A DNA stretch of 64,000 nucleotides from Coccinella septempunctata (taxonomy: Eukaryota > Arthropoda > Insecta > Coleoptera > Coccinellidae): contig NC_058189.1 of the NCBI RefSeq assembly GCF_907165205.1, positions 38,094,270-38,158,269 on the forward strand. Direction: 5' to 3'. Positions 23,206 through 34,199 of the stretch are shown piece after piece (within the stretch, counting starts at the first letter, position 1; each line of letters opens with the position of its first letter). A model generated the notes under the pieces. That model saw nothing but the letters and a program-made list of their open reading frames with translations, had not been told where the DNA came from and made no database searches. Position numbers and translations under genes: made by a program.

Positions 23206-23514
23206 TTTGAAGAATAAAATGTAGGACACAGACATATCTTATGTGGATACATACCGAGGGCTTTTTTTCAATGGTCTATGAAGTGAGTTAGGCTACGTTT
23301 TACTTATATCTTTATTTGAAGACGAACAAAAATAAAGAATCGGGATAAAATTAATAAGAAAAATAAATAAACATAGGTTTCTCGTGATCACTTACACTCA
23401 ATTGCAATAGGACCTCCCTAATATTTTTGTAGCTTTCAGCCAAGGCACAAACTGCATCAGCTCTTGATGACCATCTAGTATCGCAGATTCTCTAGATATG
23501 TTTAGCTTTGTCAA

Positions 23515-24586
23515 TCAAGCTGTTTTGCAGAATATATTCCATCGTTTTGTTGAGGCAGAGAAATGAACATATAAATTCTGAACGAAACAGAAATAATATA
23601 TGGCACCTCGACATGATTCGGCTAGTTTAGTTCCCACTAAATTGAGAGAGTGGCTGGCACAAGGTATGTAATAGGCTGTTGGACCGAATTTAGATAAGTA
23701 TTCAATGCAGGACAAAAAATTCCCTTCCGATTAGATTGTTCTCCTTCCCTGTGGCCTCTAAAAGCGATTCCCTAAGAAGACAATGGTTTCATAGTAGCGA
23801 CAATCCTTTTTAGAATTTCACGCCAATAAATTTTTCTCTGCATCTAACTGTTCTATTAATTCTGTGTCAATACGTCCAACAGTCATGCATTGTCTTCTGA
23901 ATGAATACATTGCAGATATGTGTTCATTTGAACATATTTCTCAAGTCCCTGAAGCCAGTTGCCAGTTTTGTGGTTTTTGAAACTAGTTTGCAAACATAAC
24001 AGTAAACAGCATTCGTTGTCTCTGAAAATATCAGCCATTCTCGTCTTTCTTTCGAACCATTGATTTTCCCTGTGGTAAAATTTGCTTCTTGTAACAGCCT
24101 TCGATAAATCCTAATTCTCTCAGTATATTCACTTTTTATTTTCAAAATATCCCCAATATTACAGGGTTTATTGATTATATGATATTCAATCATTTTATCA
24201 GTGTTTTCTACCGGCCATGAAGCTATGTCATGAGAAAAGGTTGCATTATTTGGTTCATTGATTGGTAGTATAGGCTGAAAAGCTTCGGTCGATGGCCATT
24301 AAAAAACAGTTATTATTATTATTATTATTAATTGGTAGTACACTCACTTTATAGAGAACAATAATCGTGCTGGGGTTGTCGAAATTTTCATTTTCTCCTT
24401 CAACTGCGTTTTGGTACTCCCTGGGTTCAAATTTTCATTTCCCTGTTTTGAAACAGAGTTAGATTCAGCAGCCACTAAAAATGAAGATAAGAAATTCTTC
24501 TGTTTTGTACATTGCTCCTCTCGTTGTCTCCGTTTTCTTCGCTTTTCAGCCCCTGATTCATACTTTCTATTCATATTCACTCTCAC
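23515..24586 (-). pseudogene. hAT transposase fragments (ZMYM1/DUF4371-like)
   Basis: Reading right to left: 24586-24344 is a basic N-terminal piece (RKYESGAEKRRKRRQREEQC). 24193-23924 carries a TTF-type zinc-finger region (REWLIFSETTNAVYCYVCKL, then ATGFRDLRNM). 23715-23515 carries the RNase H-like core signature FGPTAYYIPCASHSLNLVG. This order is that of the hAT branch with a TTF zinc finger and a DUF4371-type core. The frames are offset and interrupted, and most of the core with the catalytic acids and dimerisation region is missing. The copy cannot be active. Confidence 0.8.
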
Positions 24587-24601
24587 TCACTCACTCACTC
24601 A
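24582..24601. repeat. (TCAC)n short tandem repeat
   Basis: Five consecutive TCAC-like units lie just upstream of the nested hAT transposase N-terminus. Confidence 0.8.
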
Positions 24602-24853
24602 AAAATGTTAAAAAATATGAGAAAAAGGGATTTTTCGGAGTGCCGGGGGGGGGGGGTTGCTATAGTTGGAGGCCCCCATACGGATAAGAAAGCATGGTCA
24701 GGTGGAGTGCAATTCTTATGATCTGTAATGAAATTCTGACAACATTGTTTTCGGTCCGACGGAAACGGATATTTTTCGGATAGCCGAGGGGCACCTCTTT
24801 AGTTGGGGGCCCTAAGCGCGCGCTTAGTGCGCTTCTGGGATAATCCGCCACTG

Positions 24854-24861
24854 CTAATGAT
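24854..24861 (+). repeat. nested hAT 8-bp TSD, right copy
   Basis: CTAATGAT, matching 23091-23098. Confidence 0.9.
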
Positions 24862-25760
24862 CCAGCAATAACGAAAAAAATTCAATCTGACAGTTTCAGC
24901 ATGCCAAAGCAATAAAAATTGGCCATAAAGATCACAAAAATCAGTTTTTTTTAATTATCACTTCTCCTGGACTTCAAATTGTTTTCGCATTCATTATAAA
25001 AGTTGTACCACATAACATTTTCTAAAAATTTTGCCTGAAGCAATTTTTTTCCACATCTGAACATTTTTGTTTGTTTGGCGATAAATGTACATTAGACTGG
25101 GCTTCTACAATGACCTTGGCCTTTCTCATGTGTGGCTAAGCTCCTCGCCCTTATCGCCCTCTAACTCGAAAACAGTTGAGAGTATGTGAAATTGATTCAG
25201 GAAAAAGTTGTAGAGCATTTTATTATCTACAACTTTCATAAGGAATACAGAAACGATCAGAGGTACAGGAAGGAAGATATTTGAAAAATTGCCTTGTTAT
25301 CATCTTCAAACTGTCATATTAAGAAAACGCCCCTTGATTATTGTCAGATTAATGGGTCAACATGTCTGCAACACCGAGATAAACCATCTGTATGAAAATC
25401 TGACACGCTCGAGTATGTACAAGTAACGATTTTTTTTGCATTTTCAAAGGATCACTGTGACCTTCGAAATTGTCAGCCTCTTGAAAAGTAGCTTCCTTTG
25501 GGTCCAATTAACATATTCCCGAAAGATTTGACACGCTCGGAACATTTTTTTTTTAACTCTACCGTACGGCTAGTCCCATATGCACTACGCAAACTGTCAG
25601 ATAAATATTAATTTATTATCAGAGACACGCTCGATTATATACACCTGTCGATTTTTTTTACATCTTCGAAAACCTGCAAACGCTTTCCCCACCGCTAAAA
25701 GTGCATGCCTCATAGAACCTTTTTTCTTCCTACCATCTATTCTTCAAAATCCACTAGAGT

Positions 25761-26250
25761 CATATTTTGGCGATTAAGCGTCTTAATCGATGTCTTAAAG
25801 CGTCTTTAAGCGTGACGTCATTAATTTTGTTGTCGCAAAAATAGAATATCGCTGATGGTTGAGTCATCTGTCGTTGTCATTAGACAGCGAATCGAATTGT
25901 GAATTTTTCAATTTCTGTTCTTTGGCTATTATTTGAAAAATATTTATTTATTCTAAATGATAATGCAGAAACTGCATTATTGGCAATAAAAGCACTCTTC
26001 CCTAGTAGGAATTCAAATCAAATTCGATATAAACAACATATTCTCCCTTCTTCTTTATATTACCTCTTTCCGCTTAAGACGTTCTGTGCTTAAGACGACA
26101 CAGGCCAGAGACAAGATGACTCTATGACACAGGCGCTCTCCACAGACCGCCAGGTTCCGCTTAAAGCGTCTTAAAGACTGACGTCATGACTTATTCGCTC
26201 GAATAGCACCGCTTAAAGACGCTTCACGCGTCTTAATCGCGAAAATATGG
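25761..26250. mobile_element. 490-bp MITE with CATATTTTGGCGATTAAG ends
   Basis: CATATTTTGGCGATTAAGCG at the left pairs with CTTAATCGCGAAAATATGG at the right. Several copies of GCGTCTTAA or its complement, and GACGTCA-type motifs, are arranged symmetrically inside both ends. No coding sequence was seen. Superfamily not assigned. Confidence 0.75.
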
Positions 26251-26971
26251 CTTAGGTCTCCACGACGCTTGAATAAATCCCGACTTAGTATCGTCGGCTC
26301 CCCAACTAATAAGATGGCTTACTGATATGTTATAATTGTTATGTTAAATATTTGCAGTGTACAAACATTCCTTTTTTCAGAACACTATTTTTAAATATTT
26401 CTATTATTTTATTGACGCTATGTACCTTACGCTATGTGCTTATATGTACAGTCAAAAAAATTTCCGGAAAATAAAAACTAAGGGATCGTCCATTTTTCTA
26501 TACAGATACTTCTCAGACACCCAACAAATACAATGTTTAGTCGTTTTCTAGAAAGTATCTGTACTATATTCATATTATCATTAAATCTGTATCTCCTTGA
26601 AAATAATGAATATTAACTTTTTCATAGTTTTGAAAATGCGTTTCTTTCTTAATATTTCTTTAAATATAAATAATACATTGATACATATATTTTCAAGTAA
26701 TTTTAGATGATCATATACATTTGCTTGAGCCTACTCGTATTATCTTACTTTATTCATTCATTAATTTGCCAGTAGATTTAAATTATAATATGTGGTTTTC
26801 GAAAGAGTCGGGAGGGGGGGGGGGTAAAAAGGTATGCCCCGGGCGCGAGTAAAGCGGTGAACACATATGAGCGGCCGCGGCCGCGGCCACGATCGTGATA
26901 TCGCGACTGAACGCCGCTATATCGCTGAACCGAGCGCTGAACAGATCGTGATAGTATGTGCGGAATGAAGC

Positions 26972-28706
26972 CTAGTTCTCAGAGCTTCGTAGTGTCGCCA
27001 GCGACAATCCCCACTCCTTCCTACATTCTCACATGACGTGTTGTGTTCTCCGCTGTCATAAACAGCTGATTGTCTAATACGATTGAAAAATTCTATTCTA
27101 TTTTGAATTTATATTACATATATCTTTTCAGAAATGAATTTTCCAGTTGCTCACACCATAATGTCCGAAGTAAACATGGTGTTCGAACTAAAATTGTGTA
27201 AAATTTACATTAGTACAGGGGTCATGAAAGTATTCAATAACTTGGGCAAGTCAAGCAGTATTTTGGCAGGAAATGAATAATTATGCCATCCTCTTGCATA
27301 TTTTGGCCGAAGAAATAGAGACAGTATAAGATAAGAAGTTTTACTCAAATGACTCGAGACAAGAGACGACTAAAATTATTGGATGCTATTGAAAGAGCTA
27401 TTCAAATATATGGGTTATATTCTATACTTATTATATTTATGCTGTATATTTCTCTACTGGATATAATTTTATACTGTTCCTATTTTTGAACCAATTATAT
27501 TTTCATATTGTTTCTGTTTTATATTTATAGTAAATACACCTTTTGTATAGAACAGTGCATCTTTTTGAGAAAATTTAATACAACCACATTACATCATATT
27601 ATGTATATACATTTTAAAAAAATATTCGTTCCATGTGTAAATTGCTTGTACAAAAGGTGGTCAGGAACAATGGTCAGCCCAACACTTTCCGCATGGATCG
27701 GATCCAATATATTTCACAATCCTCATAGCAGCATTTTATCATAAAATGGTCATTATTCCCTTCTTTACATGTACACCAATTCATCTGTACCTACTGACCC
27801 TTTTGTGAAAAACTTCTCACATAATATTTTGTTTCAAACAGCAAAACCCAGATATAATGCGAGCATTTGTAGGCTGATAAGCGCTTGAATGCTTTCATTT
27901 GCTGATTTGTTTTAAAAGTGGTTGTGAAAACTAGAAAAACCACAATATCATCATATTCCATCAGGACTGTAACCTCGTATATCTCTTGCTTAAATGGTGA
28001 ATGGATCAAAACCTTCAATCTTGTTTATTTTGTGGGAGTAACGTTCAGCTACTTTTTGATTTGTTTTGGGAATTTCAATGAAATAGGCACTTTTTGTATT
28101 CACTGAAAGAAAATTGGAATTTAATTCCGGAAATCTTGACATATTTCTCATTTCAAAACGTGAAATTAGCTTACTTTTCATATATCTATTACGGATTGGC
28201 CAAATGAATATAGCAGTGAACTCCAATAGTTTATTAGGAAGTTAAATACCTATCTGCCGCAGTGGCCTAGTGAATCCACCTTCTTCTCCTTATTTTATTT
28301 CGCCTTTCGCCACGAATATAAAGCTGTATACTTGTAGAAAAACTCCATTCTGAAATAAACAATAAATATGAAATGAAAGAATATTTCCTTTCTCCGTGAT
28401 AATTATCATTGGTGTTTCATATATTTACCTGAATTTAGATGGAAAATATACCATGATTGAAAAATACTGAAAAGAATATCTAAAATCAAAAACAACTGTT
28501 TTTGGGGCTGACAGATAGGTTATATTTACTTGTGATTGTCGCAGAAATTCGAGGTGTAGTTGGAATATTTCAACTACAAAAGGGGCGTGTCGCGACACTT
28601 CTCGACAACCAGAAATGAAAAGGAAGGGGTCAGGGGAAGTTTTGTTTACATGCTCTGATTGGCTGGAGAACTGTCGCTGGCGACACTACGAAGCTCTGAG
28701 AACTAG
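26972..28706. mobile_element. 1.7-kb element with perfect 35-bp TIRs
   Basis: The first 35 bases (CTAGTTCTCAGAGCTTCGTA onward, through GTCGCCAGCGACA) are the exact reverse complement of 28672-28706. The interior has open frames up to 78 codons on both strands with no recognisable transposase motif. Superfamily unassigned. Because its TIRs are perfect, it should be young compared with the decayed MITEs around it. Confidence 0.8.
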
Positions 28707-28712
28707 ACTTAA

Positions 28713-28867
28713 GGCGGTGAACACATATGAGCGGCCGCAGCCACGATCACGATCGAGAAGCGTCCCATGCAAATAATATCACGATCTGTTCAGCAATATA
28801 GCGGCGTTCAGTCGCGATGTCTCACGATCGTGATCGTGGCCGCGGCCGCTCATATGTGTTCACCGCC
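28713..28867. mobile_element. 155-bp MITE with exact TTAA flanks
   Basis: Begins GGCGGTGAACACATATGAG and ends with the complement, CTCATATGTGTTCACCGCC. TTAA lies directly outside both ends (28709-28712 and 28868-28871). It is rich in CGATCGTGATC-type palindromes. A TTAA TSD points to a piggyBac-like mobiliser; a 3-bp TTA/TAA duplication of PIF/Harbinger type is the alternative. Confidence 0.85.
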
Positions 28868-28887
28868 TTAAGCTCGCTACGCCACTG

Positions 28888-28895
28888 TGGATGAG
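28888..28895 (+). repeat. outer hAT 8-bp TSD, right copy
   Basis: TGGATGAG, matching 22489-22496. Confidence 0.9.
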
Positions 28896-28921
28896 CCCTC
28901 CCATATTCGAGCTATGGAAGA

Positions 28922-29623
28922 ATGTGTTGCCGAGAGAGATAGAGCTAGTAGTGGCAAAAAGCCCGCAAATTCCATTTAAAAAGCATTGAATGAGTATGGA
29001 AATTCTGTTATTTGTGCGTTTTTCATGACAATTCTAGGAGCAAACATAAAAATATTGCGGGCATGCATTGCCTGAATGATTATTTGTTTTTAGCTACAAA
29101 AATTCATGAATATGAAAATTCAAGGAACTTCGCGAAAAAGAAAAATTTTAATCCTATTGCGATCGCCGTAATGGTTTATTTAATAAATTTAAATGAATAC
29201 AGAGTGTTTCAAAATTCAATACAATAAGTTTAGGGATTTATTCCCTTGGGAATGTTTAGGCAAAAAGTTCATATAAACATAGGGCCTCAAACGCGAGCTG
29301 TGCGGTTTCAAAAGTTTTCTTTTGGGTTTTACCAGGGAAGTTAAATACTGACAACACTGATCCTACTTTTGAATTTTTATTGCCGTGAACATAAAATAGT
29401 CCTCCTCAATGGGAATGAAATTTTTTCTTTTTACCGCCAGTTTGTACAGTTTATGGCTGCACAGGATTTAACCATTATTTATTAGTGTTATTTAAACACT
29501 TTTATTTCAAAACACTCGGGAAAATCGCACAAAAAGCACAACAACCTCAAACTAAACACTCGTAAACAACGCTTTTATCGAGCTTTTTGCCACTAATAGC
29601 TCTAACTTACTCTGGCAACACGT
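28922..29623. mobile_element. 700-bp element with TGTGTTGCC inverted ends
   Basis: Sequence from 28922 (TGTTGCCGAGAGAGATAGAG, then CTAGTAGTGGCAAAAAGC) pairs imperfectly with GCTTTTTGCCACTAATAGCT and the bases following it, ending at 29623. The arms are about 45 bp with several mismatches. One short open frame (29012-29227) inside has no recognised domain. Confidence 0.6.
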
Positions 29624-30379
29624 TTCTCTTTCCTTTACGATTTCCATTGTAAGTTATAATTTCTATGATGACGATACATATCTACAATCTATAGATGGCG
29701 CCAGCTCGGCACTTAACTCAAAAATAGAAGAAGAAGGAGAATGTTTTATGTCTTAAGTTTATTTGCTTATTCAATCTAGTGAATATTTAATTATGGATCT
29801 TTTAAACATAGTTGTATTCAGTCAAAGTAGGTACCCAATTTTTCTAATTTCACTGAAAGTTTTCGAATCACTTGTAAAAGCTGGATTTTGCAAGAGAATA
29901 TGAAGAATGGTCAAATATTCATTAATTGTTCAACTTACTCTTAATAGTTGGGTTCTTTGAATATCCGATATTTTTACCAGATGTTTTTGGAATTTTGTGT
30001 TCGAAGAAGATTCATTCCATCAATGAAAAACTATATTCCGAAAATCATTGCATTCGATCAAATCGTTCGTGAGATAGTACTTAAAATTACATTATGAATT
30101 TTCAATGTATCTTTTCAAAAAGACGAATTGGAAAAAAATAGTAAAGAGAAAAGGGGTTTGTTTTGACCTCAAGAATCTTCTAAAATAACATGATAACAAT
30201 GTTTTTTCTCCTTCTCTCTGAAAAGACGAACATTCACTACAATAAGTTGATACACAGCACATTCACTTAACTTATTCGTTTGATCGTTATTTTCAATAAC
30301 GTCAAATTCATATTGATTTTTAAATTTGCTCAATGAATGAGTTACGAAATTCAGTGACCCGGTTACTTGAAACACACTT
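29624..30379. other. Spred intron, no feature recognised
   Basis: AT-rich intronic sequence. No exon, motif or inverted repeat could be supported. Confidence 0.5.
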
Positions 30380-31129
30380 TACAGGCTGTCCAAAATTGGT
30401 GACACCTGAACTACAACTTTTTAACCCAACGAGATAGAGGAAAATGAATGTGCCGTTCATGTCGTCTTTTTTCGAGAAACTAATAATGCTATCAACTGCT
30501 TTCCTCTATCTTCTTTTGTTTTCGAGTTATACGCCAAAATTTGAATTTGGGCGATTTCAACATTATCTCATTATCTCCATTTCTGTTTGAGCTAGAATGT
30601 TGAAATGAAAACATTATACAGACACTTTTTTGATAGCAGTGGCGTACTATGATTTTTTCCTACAGGTTTATTTGCTGAGCTATAACATGAAGTTGTGTTT
30701 TTCCTTATAAAAACACTAGTTTAAAATGACTTAGAAAGAATTTTTTTTACCGTTTCAGAAATATATCATACATCGCCCTCAGTGTTTCATTTTAGTCATT
30801 TCAAACTACTGTTTTCATAAGTAAGTAGAAACAACTCTTTATGTTATAGCTCAACAAATAACCTGTTGGAAAAAATCATAGTACGCCACTGGATTGCTAT
30901 CAAAAAAGTATCTGTATAATGTTTTCATTTCAACATGCTAGCTTAAACAGGACTAAAGTTGAAATTTTAATTTTGACCTATAACTCGAAAACTAAAGAAG
31001 ATAGAGGAATGTAGTTGATGGCATTATAAGTCTCAAAAAAAGACGACCGTAATGTCCCATGCATTTTCCTCTATCTCGTTGGGTTGAAAAAGTTGTAGTT
31101 CAGGTATCACCAATTTTGCCCACCCTGTA
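30380..31129. mobile_element. 750-bp fold-back MITE with TACAGG-type ends
   Basis: Begins TACAGGCTGTCCAAAATTGG and ends CCAATTTTGCCCACCCTGTA. The arms pair through CCTGAACTACAACTTTTTAA, ACCCAACGAGATAGAGGAAA and, further in, AATCATAGTACGCCACTG and its complement, so pairing covers most of each half. No coding sequence. The terminus is shared with the elements at 6986 and 11137. Confidence 0.83.
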
Positions 31130-31206
31130 CACCTGGAACCCTCTATTTCAGAGAGGGCCTCTTGTAAGTGGCAATTTACAGAGAACTTTAAATTTCAAAT
31201 TTAGTT

Positions 31207-31347
31207 GAAAAAAAAATAAACGGCGTGCAGACAAATTATTGAATTTTGGAAAAGTACCTCCCCAGACGGGACTTGAACCCGCTACCTTTTGATTGCTGGT
31301 CTAGCCAAAATGCAAAGATTTGTCTGCATGCCGTGTATTTTTCTTCC
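31207..31347. mobile_element. 141-bp MITE carrying a tRNA-like B box
   Basis: Inverted ends of about 40 bp (GGCGTGCAGACAAAT and ATTTGTCTGCATGCC). On the minus strand the interior reads GGTAGCGGGTTCAAGTCCCG followed by TCTGGGGA, which is the T-arm/B-box half of a tRNA. There is no matching 5' acceptor, A box or anticodon arm, so it is not a functional tRNA gene. It looks like a tRNA fragment captured by, or converted into, an inverted-repeat element. Confidence 0.65.
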
Positions 31348-31648
31348 AATATATTCAACGCATACATTAAAGGTGCTTCTTGAATTCAAATTGGGTTTGG
31401 AAGCTGAATACGAAGTCTTATTTAGGCTCATCCCATTTATTTACATGTAGATAGGTATGTACTCATTTTCATGATATGTATGCAACAAATTATTTGATTG
31501 CACAAAAATCATAATTTTATCCCAAATAATTTATGCAAAGAATGGGGTACGCTCAGAGAAGTGAATGTTTATTTGCATAGATATTTACACTGAAAGATGT
31601 TCATAATTGGTTTGTGTACTGAATTGATTTTTTTTTCAAATTTTTTAG

Positions 31649-31811
31649 ACATTGAACCTGCCACAAGAACCAAAGGATTCGAGGAGCTCGAGCGACTCTA
31701 GTACAAAAGGTATCGATTATCTTCATAAAATCACCTATCTTAACGTAAAGGATAAACCTCAACCGCCGGAGCCTAGACAACCCATTTTCGAGCCAATGAA
31801 AGGCGATAAAG
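31649..31811 (+). CDS. Spred: Spred, linker exon d
   Basis: Encodes the region between EVH1 and the Sprouty domain: TLNLPQEPKDSRSSSDSSTK, then GIDYLHKITYLNVKDKPQPP and EPRQPIFEPMKGDK. Acceptor AAATTTTTTAG ends at 31648; donor GTAGGT starts at 31812. It begins in phase 0 (fits exon c) and ends in phase 1 (fits exon e). It is rich in Ser and Pro and probably flexible. The YLHKITYLNV stretch may correspond to the region preceding the Sprouty domain that is conserved among insect Spred proteins; no Kit-binding domain could be confidently delimited. Confidence 0.92.
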
Positions 31812-33594
31812 GTAGGTTTCACATCGCTTTTTTTTTCGAAATTGAAATTGTGAGATTCAAATTTGGTTTATTAATCCGGACGATGAACTTTTGTGAACGA
31901 AATAAACATTACTATATTTCTTCCAGAAAACATTCAACAAAAAAAGTTGCATATTATTTAGCATAAAGGCTCATAGTATTTGCAGTCTTCGAAATACACT
32001 ACTCAACAATTGAAGGTCTCACTGACCTTCCATCAATCTATTTCAGGAATATTCGCCTCAATATGTTCATTTTGCTCACAGATCAGAGTATGTTGAGTAT
32101 CAGAGTATGAACGTTAGTTCCTTATATTGCAATAACATGGAGAAAATCGAACTATTCCTTATTTTATATAAGCTCCATTGAAGATTGATAACATACATGT
32201 TCGTTTTCCTTCAATAATCAAGTATTCTATTCATGATGGACATCGGAAATTTTGCAAAATTTAAGTTCAACATGAATTTTAGCTGAGGTATGAGGACGAG
32301 GAGTAGAATCTATTCAGTACATGAAGAATTTTGACACAAATTATTGTATCACAACTCTCATTTCATGAATCTATTTGTAAACCTTTAATGAAGGTATAGA
32401 ATATAGATACTATGAAAATGTGACTCATCATGCATATTTACTCAAAAATTGAACTAATAACAAGTGTCAAACCTCCAAAAGGAAAAAATTCATTTTCAAA
32501 AATATTGGATTCCACCGACAAAACCTTTTGCAGAATATTGAGCTCTCACTGTAAAGAAAAACTATTGTGATTATAAATTATTTTTATTGGCAAGTAGAGG
32601 GTAAATGTATTGATTAGTATAAACTCCTCGACCTAATCAGTGTAAGGTGGCCATTGATTAACGACACAAAGTTGGTCACTATTGAAAATGTTATTTACTT
32701 CACTAAATTTTACTTGATTTTCTGATGCCATGCACTTTCATATAGACAGTTTCTTGTATTTTCTGGCCTTAAATTGTTAAAGTACAATTTCCCCAGTTAT
32801 CATTCTCTATGGGAATCGATTATATTGACTGATGATGACACTTGAGGATTGTGTATTAAGAAAAAGCTCAGAAGTAGATGGAGCGACTGTTTTCACTCAA
32901 ATATTTCAGAATCATATGATGTATAATCTGGAAATAAATTATCAATTACTTTTACACAATATGAGATGAACAAATGAAACAACTTCACAAAACAAAAGAA
33001 TAACCTTCAATTAAGTATGTCTTTTCATTTTAAAGAACCACTGTTTTCTCCTCAAAGGATCCTTAAGGAAATGCTTCATTAAAAAGCTTTTTTCGGCAGA
33101 ATCAAGTACTGCAATCGATTGCTGCCAAACCTGGCATTATTTGTAAAAAAAATGCAACAATGTATTCTTTCAATAAGATCCAAAGCATGTAAAAGAAAAT
33201 AACCTATTGTATCTGAATGATCAAGGGACTATGAATTCAGTCAGAGACAGTTGTCTCTTTAAATAAAGCTGCCGTAAGCGGAACGATTCTTGGCTCAATT
33301 ATGATATCGAGATATCTTTGGCTGGTCAACTAACTCTGTGTGACGGTTCAAAAAAATGCCACCCCATTCACATCTGCGAATAGCAGATGTGAAAACCTTG
33401 AACTATCCTGAATGTCTTCACTGTCCAATTGCGGGTATCCGCGGTCCACTGCCGTCGGCGTACTTTGTGCTCCCTATTCTTAATGGAAAGCTGTACAGGT
33501 TGTCTCAAATTCGGGTCATTGGGGCTCATTGAGAACATCTCGGGAATTATTATAAAACTTTAAAAAAAATCTTCAAAGACCCCCGCATGTTTAG
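31812..33594. other. Spred intron before the Penelope insertion, no gene
   Basis: AT-rich sequence with no supported feature. A short palindrome-like AGAGACAGTTGTCTCT at 33243-33258 resembles hairpin cores at 48208 and 63932. Confidence 0.45.
33243..33258. repeat. 16-bp hairpin AGAGACAGTTGTCTCT-type
   Basis: AGAGACAgtTGTCTCT is an inverted repeat with a 2-base centre. The same AGAGACA/TGTCTCT core recurs in hairpins at 48208-48227 and 63932-63955. Confidence 0.7.
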
Positions 33595-34070
33595 AACTCT
33601 ATGGGTTCACCATCCAGCGGCCTTATTGCGGAATTTTATGTTGACTATATAGAAGAACTAATAATGCAGCTACCATATAAGAAGAATATAATCACATGGA
33701 AACGATATGTAGATGACATTTTTTGCATTTGGGATGGAACTGAAACAGAACTTGAAAAATTTTTTGAAACCATCAATTCTATGTTTAAAATAAAATTTAC
33801 CATCGAACACTCGATCTCTAACACCATAAATTTACTCGATCTAACAATTAATCTCGATAGAAACAATAATTTCTCTTTTGATATTTATAGAAAGCCTACA
33901 CAAACCGATATTATCATTCCTTACCATTCATATCATGCACCAACATTAAAAAGAGCTGCTTTTAACTTTCTATTTCACAGACTAATTAACATTCCCCTAT
34001 CCCCTGAAGAATACAATAAAGAAAAGAATATTATATACCAAATTGGCTTCAATAATCAATACACTAGAGA
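33595..34070 (+). pseudogene. Penelope-like element, RT C-terminal part (5' of an insertion)
   Basis: Penelope-like RT starting in the motif-B region (MGSPSSGLIAEFYVDYIEEL). The catalytic box follows (KRYVDDIFCIW) and then a typical Penelope continuation: LLDLTINL, FDIYRKPTQTDIIIPYHSYH and EKNIIYQIGFNNQYT. The N-terminal RT motifs are absent, so the copy is 5'-truncated. The frame is open until a 2.3-kb insertion interrupts it after FNNQYT, and it resumes with IDQIYHSIKRKTTLKKIYPH at about 36387. It lies in the last Spred intron, same strand as the gene. Confidence 0.88.
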
Positions 34071-34199
34071 TTACCCAGCAAACATTTTTAACTCGGCCCA
34101 ACGTTGGGTTAGTGCTGCGATGTTAGAGTCGGTATACTGCAAATAGTGTCACATCGGCCGACAGCCGCCCGACGGACTATGAGCCGACATGTTGCAGAG

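Larger units (their letters stand above)
23099..24853 (-). mobile_element. nested 1.75-kb hAT with decayed transposase
   Basis: Ends CAGTGGCGGATTAACC and GGATAATCCGCCACTG, with the 8-bp TSD CTAATGAT. Just inside each end is a GGGGGCCCTAAGCGC block, so the subterminal repeats are also inverted. The transposase runs right to left and survives as three broken fragments. The element sits inside the larger hAT (22497-28887), so it must be younger than that element. Confidence 0.92.
26850..28871. mobile_element. stacked TIR complex inside the outer hAT, TTAA-type flanks
   Basis: Two copies of one MITE family bracket this block. The left copy (26854 to about 26970) starts GCGGTGAACACATATGAGCG and is truncated. 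The right copy (28713-28867) is complete and in the opposite orientation. Between them lies an element with perfect 35-bp inverted ends (26972-28706). The outer flanks are TAAA and TTAA, and beyond them GAG and GCTCGC resume the right end of the hAT. This suggests one insertion at a TTAA or TTA site. Whether the block is a single transposon with compound ends or several nested insertions cannot be decided by eye. Confidence 0.65.
22497..28887. mobile_element. 6.4-kb composite hAT element, intronic
   Basis: Begins CAATGGCGTAGCGAG and ends CTCGCTACGCCACTG, which are inverse with one mismatch at position 3 from the end. An exact 8-bp TSD (TGGATGAG) flanks it. An 8-bp TSD and CA-(A/G)-TGGCGTA-type ends are hallmarks of the hAT superfamily. 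Most of the length is later insertions: another hAT (23099-24853), a MITE (25761-26250) and a stacked TTAA/TIR complex (26850-28871) close to its right end. No transposase belonging to this outer element was recognised in what remains, so it was probably a non-autonomous carrier. It lies in the same Spred intron as the LINE. Confidence 0.87.

Noticed and set aside
28250..28285. SINE A box (GCAGTGGCCTAGTG)
   Set aside because: A short tRNA-like word without a B box at the right distance or a tail; could be chance.
31258..31310. tRNA gene
   Set aside because: Only the T-arm/B-box half is present. No acceptor pairing, A box or anticodon arm was found, so it is annotated as part of a MITE.
31649..31811. 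Direct splicing of Spred exon b to exon d
   Set aside because: Phase 1 to phase 0 gives a frameshift and an early stop. Exon c at 15829-15899 resolves the phase exactly.
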